NCBI GenBank assembly: GCA_013115125.1
Contig: JABANN010000008.1
Span: 1 to 64,000 of the forward strand
Origin: Perkinsus olseni
Taxonomy: Eukaryota > Perkinsozoa > Perkinsida
Length of the DNA: 64,000 nucleotides
Direction of reading: 5' to 3'
Positions 59,485 to 64,000 of the stretch are shown here, piece by piece. The position numbers and the translations under genes were made by a program. The notes beneath the pieces were generated by a model that saw only the letters and a list, made by a program, of their open reading frames with translations, was not told where the DNA came from and did no database searches. Each line of letters begins with the position of its first letter. The first letter of the stretch is position 1.

Positions 59485-62319
59485 ATGGCGGTGCCGTCAC
59501 ACAATTCGCGCGTCGGCTCAGCAGGGGCTGGGGATCCCCCATCGACTGGTCGGAACCCTTCTGATTACCAACCCTACCCTGCTCCTTACTACCCTATTAC
59601 CAGCACCAGCCCTGATGCCTCTGCTACCCTGGTCGGATCGGCCCTTTACGGCCAAGCATCGAGTACGTCATCGCCGACTCCGGTGACCATCACTAGGAGG
59701 AATAACCTAGTAGCCGCGCAATCGGCCGCCAGAGGTGCCCGGAATTACGGTGGGGCACGTCATGATTATCAAGGTAGTGAAAGAGGACCCGCTACCACTG
59801 CCCAGCAGCAACAACAGCAGTGGCTCGGAGCCAGTGTGATGCCGAGAGTCTCCACGGGGATGAGAACCGCCAGGGGACGGAATTTTGAGGGTGGTAAGGA
59901 CTCTTCTTTGCTATGGTCGAGTGATTGATCTCAGACGCCCTTGTGCCTCCAGCCTATAACAACGCCCCTGTGGCGGCAGCAGCAGCAGTGACAGCCGCAT
60001 ATCCTGTGGCCTCTGCCGCCCCTCGCTCGACAGCATCATCATCTTCACTCTCGCCAACATCTTTGTCATCATTACTGTACAATCAAGGGGTCAGTAACGG
60101 CACTACTGGCGGCGGCTCTATCGCTCTACCCTGGGGGGCCGCCCCTCACAGGACACCCCGTGGGGGTCCTCAAGGCCCCTCTGGAGTCCGCCCTCCCCAC
60201 CATAACCATGCACCAGGCCAAGTGAACAGCATGCTAAGGGTAGAAGTCCCACCATTGGCCGAGCAGTACCCACCAACCCAATACTCGACCACTGAGATGG
60301 TAGTAGTGGAAGAGCCCGGAAGGGGTGGATCGACTGAGAGCTCCATTCTAGGTATTGGCAGAATTTGGTCCGGGATATGCGGACCTTAGCAAGCGAGAGC
60401 TTCTCAGAATTATCAGGCGTCACGCCCCGGATGCCTTCCTAGAAGAGTACAATCTCAAAGGCCAGATTTACAATGCCATCAAGTGGGGAAATCTTCCAGC
60501 TGCGCAATCGGTCCGAAGATACTCTTCTCAGGTCTCGATCCCATAGCCAGTTCGTACAGCTTGCTGAGCAGCTAATGGAGAACTATATAGTTTATTGCGG
60601 TTTCCAGAACGGCGCTAGTCTGCCGACCGACCCGCAGGTTGCAGCCACTGCAGCCTCGATCGCAGCCAAGATGGGTAGTACTACTCAGATCACCCATCGG
60701 CTGGCTGCATTGCCGTGTCGTCGTTAGGGGTGGCAGGTGGCCAGACTACTACTGCTGGCGGTCAGGCGCCCGCCGCCACCGCCACTGCTACTACTACCGG
60801 TGCTCAGGGTGCTCCCCTCAGAGGCGATGTACTCACTACACAGATTTGTAGGTTAGCCTCCTTTGGAATGATGCCGCTACTTGCTGCTCTGTCTCAGCAG
60901 CCTCGCTAGGGAACGGCGTGAGTGATGATGACGAAGTCACCACCCCTCCCCCGGGATTCGAGTCCGTCCTACCCATCCTCTTCGGCCCCCAGCAGCAGCA
61001 GCAGCCCTATGCGTCCGTGGCATCAGCTTCGGACGACATCGCGCCTTCCCTGTCTTCCTTCGACAACATGGCCTCAGTCTCGGTGCAGGCTGAGAGGGGT
61101 AGCAGTGCCGCCAGTACGCTGAGCGGCGATGCACCCTCCTTTACCCCCAACGTAATACCGCCTTCTTCGCTCTTCATCTATCCAGTCCCTCAGACTGAGC
61201 TACAACGGGGACGCTACTCGTGGGATACTCAGTCACTGTCCCATCAGCCGCAAGCATCAAGATTAGATGCCGCCCCAGCCGAGTAAGGCGTGCTCCTTTC
61301 GTCGTACAGTTCCATTCTCGCCCGCTCCTCAGTGATTCTTTGGCTAAGTTGGCGGAGCAGTTGGTGAGGACTTATGGCCTGGGCCGCGCCGATATGGTCG
61401 GCCTGCCTGGACTGGCCGCCTCTCCTCGCAATGCACCTACGACCGGTAGTATTGGCTTTGAGAGGTTGATGATGGTAGTAGTCGGTAACTCAGGGACCAA
61501 TGTATCTGTGGCGGGTTCGGGTCCACGGACTAATGCTAGTAGTAGCAGCAGCGATAGTTTCGGGCTGTGTTCTATGGGAGGACTGTCTGGCCAATTTGGT
61601 GAGGTTCAGCTGTGGGCAGCGCGCTGATCATACCACACCTCTCCCAGATCTCTCCACCAGCGGGACATCTGGAAGCAGTCACTTGAGCGCCACTGCCCCA
61701 GCTTTCACCCCTAGCAACGCAGTAAGCCACCCACATCGTTGTGTCTCCTCCAATTCTCTTCTCCCTCTCAGAGTTGGTGGAATCCTATGAGCTCAGCCCC
61801 CACGTCCTCCTCGGTTTCAGAGTAGTCACCCTACCCAGTCAGCTGACTTCCACCTTCTCCTCTCAGGTCCTCTGCTGCCATCCCACAGTCCGCTACGAAT
61901 CCACCCAATCTCGCTACTTGTTCGAATCTAGCAGGGTGGGGGAGTGCTGAGGCCGGGGGTAGAAGCACAGCATCGTCCTGTTGGCCTTCAGTTGCAATAC
62001 AGATACCGTCGACACCGCGACTTTGGCATCGCTAATTGCCAACCTGTCTTCCACTTCCCCCTCATCAGCTTCTTCGACGCCTCACGTCTCCGTTGCAAGT
62101 GACCACAATATCAACACGGAGGTTTCAGCTAATGGCTTGGCCCAACAGCAACAGCAGCAGGGAGAAAGCAAACCTGATCAGGAGGGGAGTGTAGAAGGAC
62201 ATCAGAGACCATCGGTAAGGAAGACTGAGCAACCAATGATAGTGTAATGCTTGTTCTGGTCGACCTATGTTCTCCCTCAGAATGATGACGATTCTCTCCC
62301 GGGCTCCTCCTCCAAGTGA
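59485..62319 (+). CDS. Q/S/P/A-rich low-complexity protein with a short conserved-looking module
   Basis: ATG 59485 gives MAVPSHNSRVGSAGAGDPPS and long disordered stretches (TAQQQQQQWLGASV, PVAAAAAVTAAYPVASAAPR, FGPQQQQQPYASV, LAQQQQQQGESKPDQEGSVE). Between them is a folded-looking module, VLAEFGPGYADLSKRELLRI-IRRHAPDAFLEEYNL-KGQIYNAIKWG, joined in phase by an intron ending TTCTAG. LAEQLMENYIVYCGFQNGAS and LAKLAEQLVRTYGLGRADMV look like two copies of a short helix motif. The last exon reads NDDDSLPGSSSK with TGA at 62317-62319. No family recognised; RNA-granule or transcriptional scaffold proteins often have this composition, which is only a guess. Confidence 0.6.
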
Positions 62320-62337
62320 TAGGCAATTATTTTCAGC

Positions 62338-62931
62338 CTACTCTCCGCCGCTATTGGAAGGCAGTAGTCGTCTGTTATGAGGGCCAAGTCTTTGGGGATC
62401 ATACCAATGCTTGCCTTGGTCCAAGCGGAGGAAGCTGGAGATTTCCGTGACACTTTGTGCTGTTCTTTTCGTACCTGTCGTTGCTCTATTCTTACTGGCC
62501 CGCGGTGGTGGTGGATTTGACGCTTCTCCCCGACAGAGTGTTGTAGTAGTAGTAGTTGTTGTTGTCGTCTTGGTTTCGAAATCTACTGGTAATATGTCTG
62601 TAACATTAACATTAGTCGGTCGCCTTGTGTGGCCATCATGTAACTCAATAATAATAGCAGCATCATAATCTCGAGGACCCTTCATCCCCTCCTTCTCCTC
62701 CTGCCTGTTCCCTCCCCTTTCCTCAACAGTGATGCGGGGCTCAGGAGGAAACTGAACGATAAGAGTATCAGAAGTAGTAGTAGCAGAACTGATCAAATTG
62801 CTGTCAGCGATCGTTGAGCGAACAATGGTAGCAGTCGGATTTTTGTCGTGCGTTGTGGTGTTCCGGTTGTTGTTAGCTCTCCAGGCGAGGAGACCTGGCC
62901 TTCTCGGAGCATTGCTATTCTCACAGAACAC
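62338..62931 (-). CDS. Doubtful 197-codon frame with poly-Thr, opposed by plus-strand frames
   Basis: The minus frame stays open for 197 codons (TATIVRSTIADSNLISSATT, FETKTTTTTTTTTTLCRGEA, SSFLRLDQGKHWYDPQ) but starts at a GTG and holds a (GTA/GTT)n microsatellite at 62541-62570. On the plus strand 62411-62668 and 62798-63043 are also open with hydrophobic segments (VTLCAVLFVPVVALFLLARG; MVAVGFLSCVVVFRLLLALQ). Which strand codes, if either, cannot be decided by eye. Confidence 0.25.
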   Translation of the reverse strand: MFCENSNAPRRPGLLAWRANNNRNTTTHDKNPTATIVRSTIADSNLISSATTTSDTLIVQFPPEPRITVEERGGNRQEEKEGMKGPRDYDAAIIIELHDGHTRRPTNVNVTDILPVDFETKTTTTTTTTTTLCRGEASNPPPPRASKNRATTGTKRTAQSVTEISSFLRLDQGKHWYDPQRLGPHNRRLLPSNSGGE

Positions 62932-63102
62932 GTTGCTTGGTCTGACTGCTGCCGTAGTCGTACCGTCTATTCAGTGCGTGTTACTCCGGTGTTGGGGTCA
63001 TCCCAGCCTTGCCGCACTTGAAGCTATCATCGTTCGGTATTGAGAAGTGTTATGTTGTAGTTGTGAGTGAAGATCAGCGGGCGGCAGGGTTTGTCCGTAG
63101 TA

Positions 63103-64000
63103 ATGACCGCGTCTGAAGCCTCGGCTCCTGAGCCAGCGGACTACTTTTGCTGGCGATGTGAGCTCCGGTTCAGAGGAGAGAAGGACCCTGAGAAGTACAA
63201 GGCAGAAGACTGGGTCGGACCACCACAGCAGGACAGGTAGTGTGTTGGGATTGGCTCGGCTTGGCCTTGGGCCGCCGTGTCACGCAGGCAGTCCATAGGA
63301 AAAGAATGCCGCTTCTCGTCCAGTGCTGCATTTGATGTAGACTAAGTTCCACTTGCCTTTTCTCGAATAGAGAGTCCCCGGCTCGGGCAGCCGAAGCAGT
63401 ACGCCCTTTCCGCCGGACAGATCAAACAAAACCGGGTATCGAGATTCCCGCTTCCGGGAGTCTCCACGAGACCATGAAGCGGTACGCCACGCATTCAGTC
63501 TGTAACGAGAACAACGCAGCATATTAAAATAAGCCTGCTATGCCGCGAAACATCGGGGCAGCACTCGACTGCTTCTGTTTCGTGAGTGCTATGCATTACC
63601 GCTCTCGCCCCACCTGGCATAGGGGCCACATTCCCGCCGCTATTGAGTGGCATAGGGGCCAAATCGAGCCCCTATCGTGCCTCGATGCCAAATTTTGCGA
63701 GCGGTCTTCCGAACGCTCAAAAAAACATTCTATCGTCGCCAGGTGGGCTGCCTGTCTTTTCCCATTCTCCCCTGCCTCTTCAGGCCTGAGCCCGAGCATC
63801 TCTGTGGTGGTTGCTTTGGCCTACTGGAGGACCCCTGCCTCTCTGGTCATGAGAACCGCGTCATGGAGGACATCGTTGCTGCCATCGATGCATCAGGGTA
63901 CGCCATCTAGCGTTGGATCTCGAACCCGAAGTGCTCAAGCAGGTTCGAAGACACCTACGACCTTGTACTTTCTACTCGCCTGCCGCCTGCTCTGGTCGTC
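63103..64000 (+). CDS. PUS10: tRNA pseudouridine synthase Pus10, amino-terminal part (cut by window end)
   Basis: ATG 63103 gives MTASEASAPEPADYFCWRCE, LRFRGEKDPEKYKAEDWVGP with the first CxxC; a long intron (about 540 nt); then PEPEHLCGGCFGLLEDPCLS (second CxxC), MEDIVAAIDASG, a 45-nt intron (63898-63942) and FEDTYDLVLSTRLPPALVV, open to the window end. This is the zinc and THUMP-like amino-terminal domain order of PUS10 (CxRC..CxxCLGLL..v..SGfe..s..lslslPp). The catalytic domain is outside the window. The large intron contains two copies of TGGCATAGGGGCCA (63616 and 63650 region) and an 80-codon minus frame without support. Confidence 0.75.
63898..63942 (-). other. PUS10 intron with antisense B-box-like sequence
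   Basis: 45-nt intron GTACGCC...AAGCAG. The minus strand reads CTTCGGGTTCGAGATCCAAC, a B-box with one extra base (GGTTCGAGATCC). Its start GTAC resembles the cytochrome b5 intron. Confidence 0.5.

Overview
The window reads as nuclear DNA of a single-celled eukaryote, most probably an alveolate close to Perkinsus. This is inferred from intron-dense genes with very short GT-AG introns (mostly 43-65 nt), the standard genetic code, mixed base composition, an apicomplexan-type nucleoside phosphorylase, a CRT/SLC35F6-like transporter and a phosphodiesterase fused to ion-channel-like membrane segments. No bacterial operon, viral element or CRISPR array was seen. Genes are packed tightly on both strands. 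Because of the many introns, the longest open frames usually show only pieces of each protein, so I rebuilt exon joins by eye from reading frame and GT/AG sites; gene ends marked uncertain are approximate.

Left third (0-25 kb): 3' end of an unknown gene (+); tRNA-dihydrouridine synthase (-); ornithine decarboxylase (-); two small unknown genes; a purine/uridine phosphorylase (-, intronless); an M50 site-2-protease-like membrane peptidase (-); tRNA-Pro (-); a sterol-desaturase/fatty-acid-hydroxylase family enzyme (+) followed by a tail-anchored cytochrome b5 (+), its plausible electron donor; a rhomboid protease (+); a small membrane protein (+); a DUF2431/Bmt5-like methyltransferase (+); and a CRT/SLC35F6-like transporter (-). 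Three strikingly perfect inverted repeats lie at 15.5, 18.9 and 19.5 kb.

Middle third (25-45 kb): an ankyrin-DHHC palmitoyltransferase (-), the ribosome-biogenesis GTPase BMS1 (-), tRNA-Thr (+), a large voltage-sensor plus cyclic-nucleotide phosphodiesterase fusion (+) and an SRPK-type splicing kinase (+).

Right third (45-64 kb): a ciliary-looking coiled-coil protein whose intron carries a complete tRNA-Cys (+), a small GYxGHVP microtubule-inner-protein-like gene (+), ribosomal protein S8 (-), a second coiled-coil protein (+), a non-RD protein kinase (+), V-ATPase subunit a (-) head-to-head with methionine aminopeptidase 2 (+), a Q/S/P-rich protein (+) and the 5' part of PUS10 (+).

The main novelty is in the introns. 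At least five splice-defined introns in unrelated genes (cytochrome b5, the phosphodiesterase three times, SRPK) consist almost wholly of tRNA-like sequence with a Pol III B-box/T-arm core, usually in antisense to the host gene; further cases occur in or upstream of METAP2 and PUS10. A second set of introns (BMS1, phosphodiesterase, METAP2, a coiled-coil gene) shares a near-identical 20-nt core that looks like an A-box, and a third set shares TGGCGGAGCGAAGC. Together these suggest tRNA- or SINE-derived introner elements.
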